NCBI RefSeq assembly: GCF_003867075.1
Contig: NZ_CP032544.1
Coordinates: 2,412,001 to 2,476,000, forward strand
DNA length: 64,000 nucleotides
Source of the DNA: Tenacibaculum mesophilum
GTDB lineage: Bacteria; Bacteroidota; Bacteroidia; Flavobacteriales; Flavobacteriaceae
Direction of reading: 5' to 3'
Positions 37,309 through 45,103 of the stretch are shown piece after piece. The notes beneath the pieces were generated by a model. That model was given only the letters and a program-made list of their open reading frames with translations, had not been told where the DNA came from and ran no database searches. Numbering within the stretch: the first letter of the stretch is position 1; each line of letters opens with the position of its first letter. The position numbers were made by a program, and so were the translations under genes.

Positions 37309-37986
37309 TTAATCTATAATTCCTAATTCTTTTGCTTTTAATACCAGGTCTGTATTATTATTGGCTTGTAAGTCTGTTCTTAGTTTAGATAGTTTGCTTT
37401 CTATGGATCTGACTTTTATTAATGATCCATCGTCCTTTTTAATTAAGCCTTCTAAGTTAGAAATTTTAGAATGTTTAGGTAGCTCTTTTAAAATTTGGAT
37501 GGCAATATCATCCATTTGTATTTCAACTAAAGCCCTTTTTAAGAGTTTTTGGTGAATTTCATGCGTATAGTATATTTCACCTTTTAACATTTTTTGAATA
37601 GCAAAGGTTAGTTCATCTGTGCTACACTTTCCCTTTAAAATATAGGCAGAAGGGCTTAAATTATGTATAACATTAAAAATTCTGTTTGTTTCAGAGTGTC
37701 CTGTAATTACACCTACTTTAATAGGAATTGCTTCTTTAAGTATAGATTTTATAAAAGCTTCTCCTCCATCTAAAATAACATTTTTGTTTTGGTTGTCAAA
37801 ACTCAAGTCGGTAAAAACGATATGAAATGGATTTTCGCTTAAACTTGATTTTATTTTAGAAAAAGCTTCATCGCATGAATTAGCTGTTTCAATTTCTAAG
37901 TTATCTATATCTTTTAGATATGAAAGAATTCCTTCCAAAATCAATTGATGATCATCAACTAAAAGTATTTTTGTTTGTCCAGCCAT
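37309..37986 (-). CDS. Response regulator with receiver and divergent LuxR-like DNA-binding domain
   Basis: A 225-residue regulator. The receiver starts KILLVDDHQLILEG with acidic pair Asp11/Asp12, phospho-acceptor Asp60 in IVFTDLSF, Thr in VGVITGHSETN and Lys in YILKGK. The C-terminal 70 residues (DDIAIQILKEL, KVRSIESKLSKLRTDL, TDLVLKAKELGIID) follow the LuxR/NarL plan but lack the usual SxxTVxxH recognition-helix signature, so the DNA target should differ from common NarL sites. Its start overlaps the kinase gene by 32 bp. The three CGG-repeat promoters immediately downstream are the natural candidate targets, which is inference. Confidence 0.85.
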   Translation of the reverse strand: MAGQTKILLVDDHQLILEGILSYLKDIDNLEIETANSCDEAFSKIKSSLSENPFHIVFTDLSFDNQNKNVILDGGEAFIKSILKEAIPIKVGVITGHSETNRIFNVIHNLSPSAYILKGKCSTDELTFAIQKMLKGEIYYTHEIHQKLLKRALVEIQMDDIAIQILKELPKHSKISNLEGLIKKDDGSLIKVRSIESKLSKLRTDLQANNNTDLVLKAKELGIID

Positions 37987-39814
37987 TTAAGGGTATTTGA
38001 ATACTGGTTTGGGTTCCTTTACCTACTTCACTATTAATAGTTAATTTACCATTTAACTCTTCAATGCGTTCTTGTAGGTTTTGTAAACCAATTCCTTTTT
38101 TATTAACGGTGGTATTAAAGCCAATACCATTATCAATAATACCCAAATGTACGTATTTTTTACGTACAGAAAAATTGATAGTTATTTTACTCGCTTTTGC
38201 GTGTTTTTTACAGTTCTGTATACTTTCGCGAATACTTAAGTAAAGTAAACGTTTAATAGAATTATTAATTGTCGTCCAATCGTAGTTTTGCAATCCATTC
38301 ACTTTTATTTTAAAATCAGGTTCAAAATAATCACTCACTAAATTGATAATTTGATTTTTAAAGGAAACTTTATCAAAACTAACACTACTTAGTTGATGTG
38401 ATAAATTACGCACATTTTCTTTTACTGCATCTAATTTTTGAGCTTCCTCTAATAAGTTAGATTTCTCTAATTTACGATGTAGTAAACGTAAATCACCAGC
38501 AACTTCATCATGTAAAGATTTAGCTATTTGTTTACGTTCATGTTCTCTTGCCTGAATTCTTTCTAACTGGGCTTGATAGAGTAGTTTTCTTTTTCTGTTA
38601 AAATAAAACAGTACTCCTACTCCAAATAACAATAAACTAAGAACGAACAATAACCAACCTATAGTTTTTTGTTGTTTGTGTTGAAGTATTTCTGCCTGTT
38701 TTTTCTCGTTTTCAGTTTTTAAAACAGAGTTTTCTTTTTCTTTTTTATCCGTTTCATATCTAATTTTAGCAAATTGATTTTTTAACCTGCGTTCATTTTG
38801 GAATAGACTATCATTTAAGGTAATATACTCTTCTAAATATTGTTTTGATTGTTCTCCGCTAGTTAAATCTGAAAGGTTTTTTAAAGCTTCTAACCATTTT
38901 TTATTGTTGTGGGTTTGTTCGGCATATTTTAAAGCTTCGCTAGAATGGTGTTGAGCTTTTTTTAGTTGATTAAGATTTTTGTAATAATCTGCCAAGTTTA
39001 TATGTGTTGTGCTTAATTCTGCAAAATCATTTTCTTCTTTCCTTATGCTGAGAACTTCATTATATTGTTTTAGCACATTTTCTTTTTTACCCAATAAAAA
39101 ATTACTAGCAGCTAAATTTTCTAATAACAAAGCATATTGTATTGGATACTTTTCTTTAATACTATCTTTTGATAATCCTTTTTTAAAAAGAGAAATAGCT
39201 TTTTTATACTGTCCTTTACTTTGATAAAAAAAACCTAAATTATTAATAATGTATAAATAACCAGTGTTTTTTTTGTTTATTTTATTATAAGTTAATGCTT
39301 TGTTGTAGTATGATAAAGCTTCGTTTTGTTGTTTCAATTCTTCCGAAACAATTCCTAAATTATTATAAACACTTTCCAAATAAATAACAGAATTGATAGG
39401 TTCTAAGTATTGTAAAGCTTCAATTAAACTTATTTCACTACCTAAAAAATCTTTAGCTTCTTTTTGTAAAATAGCTAAACTTAATAAACGCCTTCCGACA
39501 GCTAAAGAATCATTGATTTTTTTAGAGATATCTTTTGAAAGATGATAATAGTAAAAAGCACTATCGTTAGTATAAGTAAGTTTATTTTGTAGGGCTTTAA
39601 AGTGAAAGTATTTGGCAAGTAGAATAGAGTCATTAGTTCTTTTGTATAAAGAATCAACCTGTAAGGTGACTGTATTTAATAATGCAAGGTTTTTATCAAA
39701 AAATGCCTGCCTTCCTGATTCTATTAATGTATCTCTTTTAGAAAAATAATCCTTATTTTCCTGAGAAAATACAAAGGAAGAACAAAATAGAATAATGTAA
39801 AGGAAGTTTTTCAT
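37955..39814 (-). CDS. Sensor histidine kinase with periplasmic TPR domain (HisKA_3 type)
   Basis: A 619-residue kinase. The chosen start MKNFLYIILFCSSFVFSQ (39814) gives a clear signal peptide; the frame upstream of it is out-of-frame overlap with the 38-residue peptide gene and a terminator. Residues about 25-330 are TPR repeats (SEELKQQNEALSYYNKAL, SKGQYKKAISLFKKGL), followed by coiled coil, a membrane helix near 385-407, a HisKA_3 segment with His435 in SLHDEVAGDL, and HATPase with NxxKHA-type N-box NCKKHAKAS, DNGIGF and GIGLQNL. TPR domains commonly bind peptides, so a peptide ligand is a reasonable guess. It pairs with the overlapping regulator. Confidence 0.9.
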   Translation of the reverse strand: MKNFLYIILFCSSFVFSQENKDYFSKRDTLIESGRQAFFDKNLALLNTVTLQVDSLYKRTNDSILLAKYFHFKALQNKLTYTNDSAFYYYHLSKDISKKINDSLAVGRRLLSLAILQKEAKDFLGSEISLIEALQYLEPINSVIYLESVYNNLGIVSEELKQQNEALSYYNKALTYNKINKKNTGYLYIINNLGFFYQSKGQYKKAISLFKKGLSKDSIKEKYPIQYALLLENLAASNFLLGKKENVLKQYNEVLSIRKEENDFAELSTTHINLADYYKNLNQLKKAQHHSSEALKYAEQTHNNKKWLEALKNLSDLTSGEQSKQYLEEYITLNDSLFQNERRLKNQFAKIRYETDKKEKENSVLKTENEKKQAEILQHKQQKTIGWLLFVLSLLLFGVGVLFYFNRKRKLLYQAQLERIQAREHERKQIAKSLHDEVAGDLRLLHRKLEKSNLLEEAQKLDAVKENVRNLSHQLSSVSFDKVSFKNQIINLVSDYFEPDFKIKVNGLQNYDWTTINNSIKRLLYLSIRESIQNCKKHAKASKITINFSVRKKYVHLGIIDNGIGFNTTVNKKGIGLQNLQERIEELNGKLTINSEVGKGTQTSIQIPLNGWTNKNTFS

Positions 39815-39830
39815 AGAGTAGTTATAAAAT

Positions 39831-39862
39831 AAAACCATTACTTTTCCAAAAGTAATGGTTTT
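39831..39862 (-). terminator. Terminator or attenuator between the 38-residue peptide gene and the kinase gene
   Basis: AAAACCATTACTTTT and AAAAGTAATGGTTTT form a perfect 15-bp stem with a 2-nt CC loop, A and T runs at both ends. It lies 38 nt after the peptide's stop and 17 nt before the kinase start. No separate kinase promoter fits between, so kinase transcription probably depends on readthrough. Confidence 0.8.
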
Positions 39863-39899
39863 TAAACTTATGTTGTGTGCCAAATGTAATTTTTTGGCT

Positions 39900-40016
39900 C
39901 TAATCACCTCCGTCACTTCCTGTTGCTCCACCAGTATCACTACCTCCTTCAGTAATTTCAGTATCTCCACCAGGGCTTAAACTCATTGCTGTTTCTTTTA
40001 AGTACTTGTTTTCCAT
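39900..40016 (-). CDS. 38-residue Gly/Asp/Thr-rich peptide upstream of the kinase
   Basis: ATG at 40014-40016 opens 38 codons to TAG at 39900. The peptide has a short charged head MENKYLKETAMSLSP and a tail GGDTEITEGGSD followed by TGGATGSDGGD, with nine Gly and four Asp among residues 16-38 and no hydrophobic signal. The head-plus-small-residue-tail form recalls leader/core RiPP precursors, but no modifying enzyme is nearby. TTATTTTG at 40045-40038 is a one-mismatch -7 box. It is followed by a perfect terminator and then the TPR kinase. A signalling or scaffold role is inference. Confidence 0.62.
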   Translation of the reverse strand: MENKYLKETAMSLSPGGDTEITEGGSDTGGATGSDGGD

Positions 40017-40135
40017 ATTAAATAGGGTTTTTAATTACAAAATAACTCTTGGGGGATGGGGTAATCAAGTGCCTAATATAGTAGGTTTTTAGGATAAATT
40101 CAAAAATTTAACACTCTACTTTAAAAGAATGATAT

Positions 40136-40192
40136 TGTCATTACGAATCTTTCGACTGTCGCTAAAGACAGGCTAAAGTGAAGCAATCTTTG
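40136..40192. repeat. Degenerate interspersed repeat of the 'GTCATT...GAAGCAATCT' type
   Basis: The sequence reads GTCATTACGAATCTTTCG, then GACTGTCGCTAAAGACAGGC with an internal inverted repeat CTGTC/GACAG, and ends GTGAAGCAATCTTT. The ends resemble GTCATTGCGA...GAAGCAATCT elements scattered in Bacteroidetes intergenic DNA. A shorter relic is at 50589. The rest of the gap from 40017 to 40248 holds only the peptide gene's upstream region. Confidence 0.5.
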
Positions 40193-40248
40193 AATTATGA
40201 ACTCTAAATAAGTAAATTACTTAGTTATTATTGTTGCTAATAATGATG

Positions 40249-40779
40249 TTACTTTTTCATTTTAGTAAACAAATCCCATAAAACCACACCACAACTCACA
40301 GAAATATTTAATGAGTGTTTGGTTCCTAATTGCGGAATTTCAATACAAACATCAGAAGCAGAAACAACCTTTTGTTGTACACCTTTTACTTCATTTCCAA
40401 ACACTACTGCGTATTTTTGGTCAATTTCAGGAGTAAAAGTATCTAACATTGTACTATTTTCTGCTTGTTCTATAGATAAGATCTTTACGTTTTCTGCTTG
40501 TAATTTTTCAACCAAGTCTATAGTATTTTCAACATATTCCCAATCTACAGATTCAGTGGCACCTAAAGCAGTTTTATGAATTTCTTTGTTAGGGGGCGTA
40601 GCAGTGATACCACACAAGTAAATTTTTTCAATCAAAAAAGCATCCGAAGTTCTAAAAACAGAACCTACGTTATTCAAACTACGAATATTATCCAATACTA
40701 CAATGATGGGAGTTTTGTTAGTTTGCTTAAACTCTTCAACTGTTTTCCTGCCTAGTTCGCTGTTTTTTAATTTTCTCAT
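40249..40779 (-). CDS. SpoU/TrmH-family RNA 2'-O-methyltransferase
   Basis: A 176-residue SPOUT enzyme. Motif 1 is IVVLDNIRSLNNVGSVFRTSDAF, motif 2 VVFGNEVKGV, and motif 3 IEIPQLGTKHSLNISVSCGVVLWDL with the SAM-binding knot. This short form lacks the N-terminal RNA-binding extension of RlmB and resembles TrmH-like enzymes acting on tRNA or rRNA ribose. The exact nucleotide is unknown. It diverges from mutS. Confidence 0.92.
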   Translation of the reverse strand: MRKLKNSELGRKTVEEFKQTNKTPIIVVLDNIRSLNNVGSVFRTSDAFLIEKIYLCGITATPPNKEIHKTALGATESVDWEYVENTIDLVEKLQAENVKILSIEQAENSTMLDTFTPEIDQKYAVVFGNEVKGVQQKVVSASDVCIEIPQLGTKHSLNISVSCGVVLWDLFTKMKK

Positions 40780-40883
40780 AAAGTGGTTTTCAGGTTCAAA
40801 AGTTTAAAGTTGTGGATAACTTGAAACAAAAGAAACTCTAAACTTTTCTATCTTCGCAAAACTAACCCAAAAAATCTAGAAAC

Positions 40884-43493
40884 TTGGCAAAAACAAAGGC
40901 AAAAAAGGTAACTCCATTAATGCAGCAGTATAACGGAATCAAGGCAAAATATCCGGATGCGATGTTATTATTTAGAGTAGGCGATTTTTATGAAACCTTT
41001 GGAGAAGATGCTGTAAAAGCGTCAGAAGTTTTAGGTATTATTTTAACCAAAAGAGGAAGTGGCAGCGAAAGTGAAACAGCATTGGCAGGGTTTCCGCACC
41101 ATTCTTTAAACACGTATTTGCCTAAATTAGTAAAATCTGGATTGCGTGTTGCTATTTGTGATCAGTTAGAAGATCCAAAAATGACTAAGAAGATTGTGAA
41201 ACGGGGAGTGACGGAATTGGTAACTCCTGGAGTTGCGTTGAACGATGAGGTATTACAATCGAAGTCGAATAACTTTTTAGCAGCCGTTCATTTTGGGAAA
41301 AAGCTATTAGGAGTTTCGTTTTTAGATGTGTCAACTGGAGAATTCCTCATTGCACAAGGAAATGAAGAGTACATCGATAAGCTTTTACAAAACTTTGCGC
41401 CAAGTGAAGTTTTGGTAGAAAAAAAATACAAGCAACGATTTTTAGAAGCTTTTACCAATCGTTTTCATGCTTTTTATTTGGATGATTGGGTGTTTCAAAA
41501 AGAATATGGTGATGAATTACTTCGAAATCATTTTAAGGTAAAAACGTTAAAAGGATTTGGAGTTGAAGAGTTAGAATATGGAATTGTGGCTGGAGGTGTA
41601 GCAATGTACTATTTATCGGAAACACAACACAACAAAATAGAGCACATACAATCTATTAGCAGAATTGCGGAAGATAATTATGTGTGGATGGATCGCTTTA
41701 CCGTAAAAAACTTAGAGTTATACGGAGGTAATTCTGTGAATTCGGTTTCGTTATTAGATGTAATCGATAAAACGATTTCTCCAATGGGAGGGAGATTGTT
41801 AAAACGTTGGTTAGCGCTTCCGTTAAAAGATTTAGACCAAATTCAGCAGCGACACGAATTAGTGAAATTTTTAATTGATAACGATACTTTTTCTGAAACT
41901 GTAACCTACCAATTAAAACAAATTTCTGATATCGAACGATTGATATCGAAAGTTGCGACAGGAAAAGTATCTCCAAGAGAGGTCATCTTGTTGAAAAATT
42001 CGTTAAAAGCGATTCTTCCTATAAAAGAATCCGCAGAAAGCAGCGAAAACGCTGCCGTTAGGTTATTAGGAGAAAAAATTAATACTTGTGATGAATTAAT
42101 TGATAAAATTACCGAGACTGTTTTAGAAGAAGCCCCTGTAAATATAAATAAAGGAAATGCGATTGCAAACGGAGTTTCAGAAGAGTTAGATGAATTGCGT
42201 AACATTTCAAACTCTGGAAAAGAGTATTTAGATACGATGCTAGCTCGTGAAACAGAACGTACAGGGATTCCGAGTTTAAAAATTGCGTTTAATAATGTTT
42301 TTGGATACTATATTGAAGTTAGAAATACGCATAAAGATAAAGTTCCTGAAGAGTGGATTCGTAAGCAAACTCTAGTGAATGCAGAGCGTTACATTACTGA
42401 AGAATTAAAAGAATACGAAGCAAAAATTTTAGGAGCAGAAGAGAAAATTCAGCAATTAGAAACGGAGATTTTTGCCAAGTTAGTACAGTACATTATAGGC
42501 TTTGTACAACCAGTACAACAAAATGCACAAAATGTAGCTAAGATTGATGTGTTGCAATCTTTCGCAACCTTAGCTACCGAGAATAATTATGTGCGCCCTT
42601 TAATGGACGATAGTACCGATATTGAAATCAAAAATGGTCGCCACCCGGTTATTGAAAAACAATTACCAATAGGCGAAGAATACATAGCGAACGATGTGGT
42701 GCTGAACCGTAATCAGCAACAAATTATCATGATCACAGGTCCTAACATGTCTGGTAAATCAGCAATTTTACGTCAAACAGCTTTGATTGTATTATTGGCA
42801 CAAATGGGAAGTTACGTTCCTGCTCAAAATGCTCGAATAGGTATGGTGGATAAGATTTTTACAAGAGTAGGTGCGAGTGATAATATTTCGATGGGAGAGT
42901 CGACATTCATGGTTGAAATGAATGAAACCGCATCGATCTTAAATAACATTTCTGATCGTAGTTTGGTGTTGTTAGATGAAATTGGACGTGGAACATCTAC
43001 CTATGACGGAATTTCTATTGCTTGGGCAATTTCGGAATACTTACACGAACACCCATCGAAAGCAAAAACACTATTTGCAACGCATTATCACGAGTTAAAC
43101 GAAATGACTTCCACGTTTGAACGTATTAAGAACTTTAATGTATCGGTAAAAGAGCTAGATAATAGTATTATTTTCTTACGTAAGTTAGTAGCTGGAGGAA
43201 GTAATCATAGTTTTGGAATTCACGTGGCGAAATTAGCAGGAATGCCAAGTATGGTAATTCATAGAGCAAACAAAATTCTAAAAGAGTTAGAAAACTCACA
43301 TTCACACAAGGAGGTAAAAGAAACCTTGAAAGAAGCACAGCATGAAGATATGCAAATGAGCTTTTTTCAGTTAGATGATCCGTTGTTAGAAGATATTCGA
43401 GAAGAAATTTTAACTACAAACATCGATACACTAACACCTATTGAAGCTTTAATGAAGCTGAATGAAATAAAACGAATGTTAACGAAGAAGTAA
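40884..43493 (+). CDS. mutS: DNA mismatch repair protein MutS
   Basis: The 869-residue protein recognises mismatches and recruits MutL. The mismatch-binding FYE motif is present ([12 protein letters not shown], near residue 38), followed by connector, lever and clamp domains and the ATPase with [15 protein letters not shown] and [14 protein letters not shown], ending in a short dimerisation helix. No ATG fits the start: TTG at 40884 gives [17 protein letters not shown], matching the family N-terminus, whereas the first internal ATG would remove it. TATCTTCG at 40849-40856 is a near-consensus -7 box. Confidence 0.96.
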   Translation: MAKTKAKKVTPLMQQYNGIKAKYPDAMLLFRVGDFYETFGEDAVKASEVLGIILTKRGSGSESETALAGFPHHSLNTYLPKLVKSGLRVAICDQLEDPKMTKKIVKRGVTELVTPGVALNDEVLQSKSNNFLAAVHFGKKLLGVSFLDVSTGEFLIAQGNEEYIDKLLQNFAPSEVLVEKKYKQRFLEAFTNRFHAFYLDDWVFQKEYGDELLRNHFKVKTLKGFGVEELEYGIVAGGVAMYYLSETQHNKIEHIQSISRIAEDNYVWMDRFTVKNLELYGGNSVNSVSLLDVIDKTISPMGGRLLKRWLALPLKDLDQIQQRHELVKFLIDNDTFSETVTYQLKQISDIERLISKVATGKVSPREVILLKNSLKAILPIKESAESSENAAVRLLGEKINTCDELIDKITETVLEEAPVNINKGNAIANGVSEELDELRNISNSGKEYLDTMLARETERTGIPSLKIAFNNVFGYYIEVRNTHKDKVPEEWIRKQTLVNAERYITEELKEYEAKILGAEEKIQQLETEIFAKLVQYIIGFVQPVQQNAQNVAKIDVLQSFATLATENNYVRPLMDDSTDIEIKNGRHPVIEKQLPIGEEYIANDVVLNRNQQQIIMITGPNMSGKSAILRQTALIVLLAQMGSYVPAQNARIGMVDKIFTRVGASDNISMGESTFMVEMNETASILNNISDRSLVLLDEIGRGTSTYDGISIAWAISEYLHEHPSKAKTLFATHYHELNEMTSTFERIKNFNVSVKELDNSIIFLRKLVAGGSNHSFGIHVAKLAGMPSMVIHRANKILKELENSHSHKEVKETLKEAQHEDMQMSFFQLDDPLLEDIREEILTTNIDTLTPIEALMKLNEIKRMLTKK

Positions 43494-43501
43494 TAGGTTA
43501 A

Positions 43502-44161
43502 TTATTCTCTATTTTCAAACTCACAAATTTTAAAAAACTCATTACGAACAGCTAAATCATTAAAACTTCCTCCGTACTCAATAGTTGTTGTGTAACTATT
43601 CTTGTCTTTAATTCCGCGAGAAGAAACACATAGGTGCTTTGCATTCACCAGTACAATTACATCTTCCGTTTCCAAAGTTTCTTGTAAATCTGTTAAGATT
43701 TGTAAACATAATCGCTCTTGTACCTGTGGTCTGTGTGAATAATAATCTACTAAACGATTAATTTTCGAAAGCTCGATAACCCTATTTTTTGGAATATAAC
43801 CAATATGTGCATAGCCACTAATAGGAAGAAAATGGTGTTCACATGAAGAATCGATAGTAATGTTTTGTTCCACTAACATTTTACTATAACCGTATTTATT
43901 ATCAAAAGTAGAAACTTTGGGTTTATTAGCTGGGTTCAATCCATAAAACAACTCTTTAACATACATTTTAGCAAAACGATAAGGTGTCCCAGACAAACTA
44001 TCATCTGTTAAATCCAAACCAAGCTCCTCCATTATTTTTGCAAAATGACCTTGAATATTTACAATCTTTTCTTCGTCTGATTTATCAAAAGCGTTTGGTG
44101 TTAAAGGTGTTTTAATATTTGTTAAAATGTGATTATCACCTATGTAATCATGCTTGTTCAT
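43502..44161 (-). CDS. folE: GTP cyclohydrolase I
   Basis: The 219-residue enzyme turns GTP into dihydroneopterin triphosphate, the first step of folate (and queuosine) synthesis. The zinc ligands are in SSCEHHFLPISGYAHIGY (Cys and His) and AKHLCVSSRGIKD (Cys). The catalytic block NRLVDYYSHRPQVQERL is intact. Length is normal. It converges on mutS with an 8-bp gap and is followed upstream by merC. Confidence 0.96.
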   Translation of the reverse strand: MNKHDYIGDNHILTNIKTPLTPNAFDKSDEEKIVNIQGHFAKIMEELGLDLTDDSLSGTPYRFAKMYVKELFYGLNPANKPKVSTFDNKYGYSKMLVEQNITIDSSCEHHFLPISGYAHIGYIPKNRVIELSKINRLVDYYSHRPQVQERLCLQILTDLQETLETEDVIVLVNAKHLCVSSRGIKDKNSYTTTIEYGGSFNDLAVRNEFFKICEFENRE

Positions 44162-44173
44162 TACTTAAACTAT

Positions 44174-44575
44174 TTAATTATTAGCGCAACAAGTGTTGTT
44201 TGCACATTGACAATACTTTCTATTATATATATGTAGAAACACTAAACCTAATGATGGTACATAAATACTTTTTTCAGGTAATTTCATGGCTTGTGTATAT
44301 TCGTTTAAAATGATTATAAACAAAATCAAAAACGTAATCCAAAGAGCATACTGCATCCATTTTTTTGAAGTAGTTTGAACGGATTTTTGAATAGCAAAAA
44401 ATGAAATGACTAGAAATAAAACGTCTATACTTTTCCACCAAAAAGGAACTGCTTCATGACTACAACAAGCAGCATGAGATTGTATAACAAACAGAAAAGG
44501 TGTAAATAGGCAATGTACCAAACATAGACCGCTCGACAAAGCTCCTAATGTATCTGATTTTTGTTTGAGTACCAT
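44174..44575 (-). CDS. MerC-domain membrane protein
   Basis: A 133-residue protein with four hydrophobic helices and the MerC family cysteines: GLCLVHCLFTPF in helix 1, CC in AACCSHEA, and a Cys-rich tail KYCQCANNTCCANN that could bind metal. MerC was described as a mercuric-ion uptake protein, but in Flavobacteriaceae stand-alone copies are common and their metal is unknown. It is divergent from a Fur-family gene and its promoter contains a Fur-type palindrome, so metal-responsive control, most likely zinc, is inferred. Confidence 0.87.
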   Translation of the reverse strand: MVLKQKSDTLGALSSGLCLVHCLFTPFLFVIQSHAACCSHEAVPFWWKSIDVLFLVISFFAIQKSVQTTSKKWMQYALWITFLILFIIILNEYTQAMKLPEKSIYVPSLGLVFLHIYNRKYCQCANNTCCANN

Positions 44576-44604
44576 TGATTTTCTTAAATTAGTATTTTGA
44601 AAAG

Positions 44605-44642
44605 CAAAAGTACGTTATTTTTTTAATTGCAACAATGTTGCA
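44605..44642 (-). promoter_or_regulatory. merC promoter overlapped by a 7-1-7 Fur/Zur-type palindrome
   Basis: On the minus strand a TTG (44634-area) is followed by 17 nt and TACTTTTG (44612-44605), a consensus Bacteroidota promoter for merC. The palindrome TGCAACA-A-TGTTGCA at 44628-44642 is a perfect 7-1-7 inverted repeat, the classic geometry for Fur-family repressors, and covers the -33 region. It also lies 12 nt before the Fur-family start codon, so both genes could be repressed by it. Confidence 0.72.
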
Positions 44643-44654
44643 TTAATTAGTTTT

Positions 44655-45032
44655 ATGGGAGTTATTAGGAAAACAAAAGCAGTAAAAAAATTATTAAGCT
44701 TATTTGAGTCTGGAGTCTCAGCAATTGCTGCTGTTGATTTAGTAAGTAAATTAAATGACGAAATGAATAAAACTACGGTTTATAGAGTTTTGGATCGTCT
44801 GGAAAACGATGGCGTTATACATTCTTTTATGGGGAAAGAAGGTGTAAAATGGTATGCTAAATGTGCTAGTTGTTCTTCGCATCATCATAATGATATACAT
44901 CCTCATTTTCAATGTACTGACTGCAAAAAAGTAACATGTTTATCAGTTGATATTTCAATTCCTCAGGTTGAAAATCATATCATAGAGAGTGCTACTGTTT
45001 TTTTAACAGGTAAATGTGAGATTTGCTCTTAA
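44655..45032 (+). CDS. Fur-family metal regulator (Zur-like)
   Basis: A 125-residue repressor. The winged helix has KTTVYRVLDRLENDGVIHSF, the standard recognition helix of the family. The dimerisation part has a His-rich sensing site (CSSHHHNDIHPHFQC) and two CxxC pairs (CTDC, and CEIC at the end) forming the structural zinc site. The lack of the long Fur C-terminal His cluster and the divergent merC suggest a zinc sensor, but iron or peroxide sensing is not excluded. Probably autoregulated through the palindrome at 44628-44642. Confidence 0.9.
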   Translation: MGVIRKTKAVKKLLSLFESGVSAIAAVDLVSKLNDEMNKTTVYRVLDRLENDGVIHSFMGKEGVKWYAKCASCSSHHHNDIHPHFQCTDCKKVTCLSVDISIPQVENHIIESATVFLTGKCEICS

Positions 45033-45103
45033 ATAACATTAATAAAACAATACACTGCAATTTCATTTTCCAACTTCAATAATAGTTATTTTTGTTAACT
45101 ATT

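Noticed and set aside
39815..39970. N-terminal extension of the TPR kinase (MEILKLLKEV...)
   Set aside because: It is an alternative frame of the 38-residue peptide gene and its terminator, and it precedes an obvious signal peptide at 39814.
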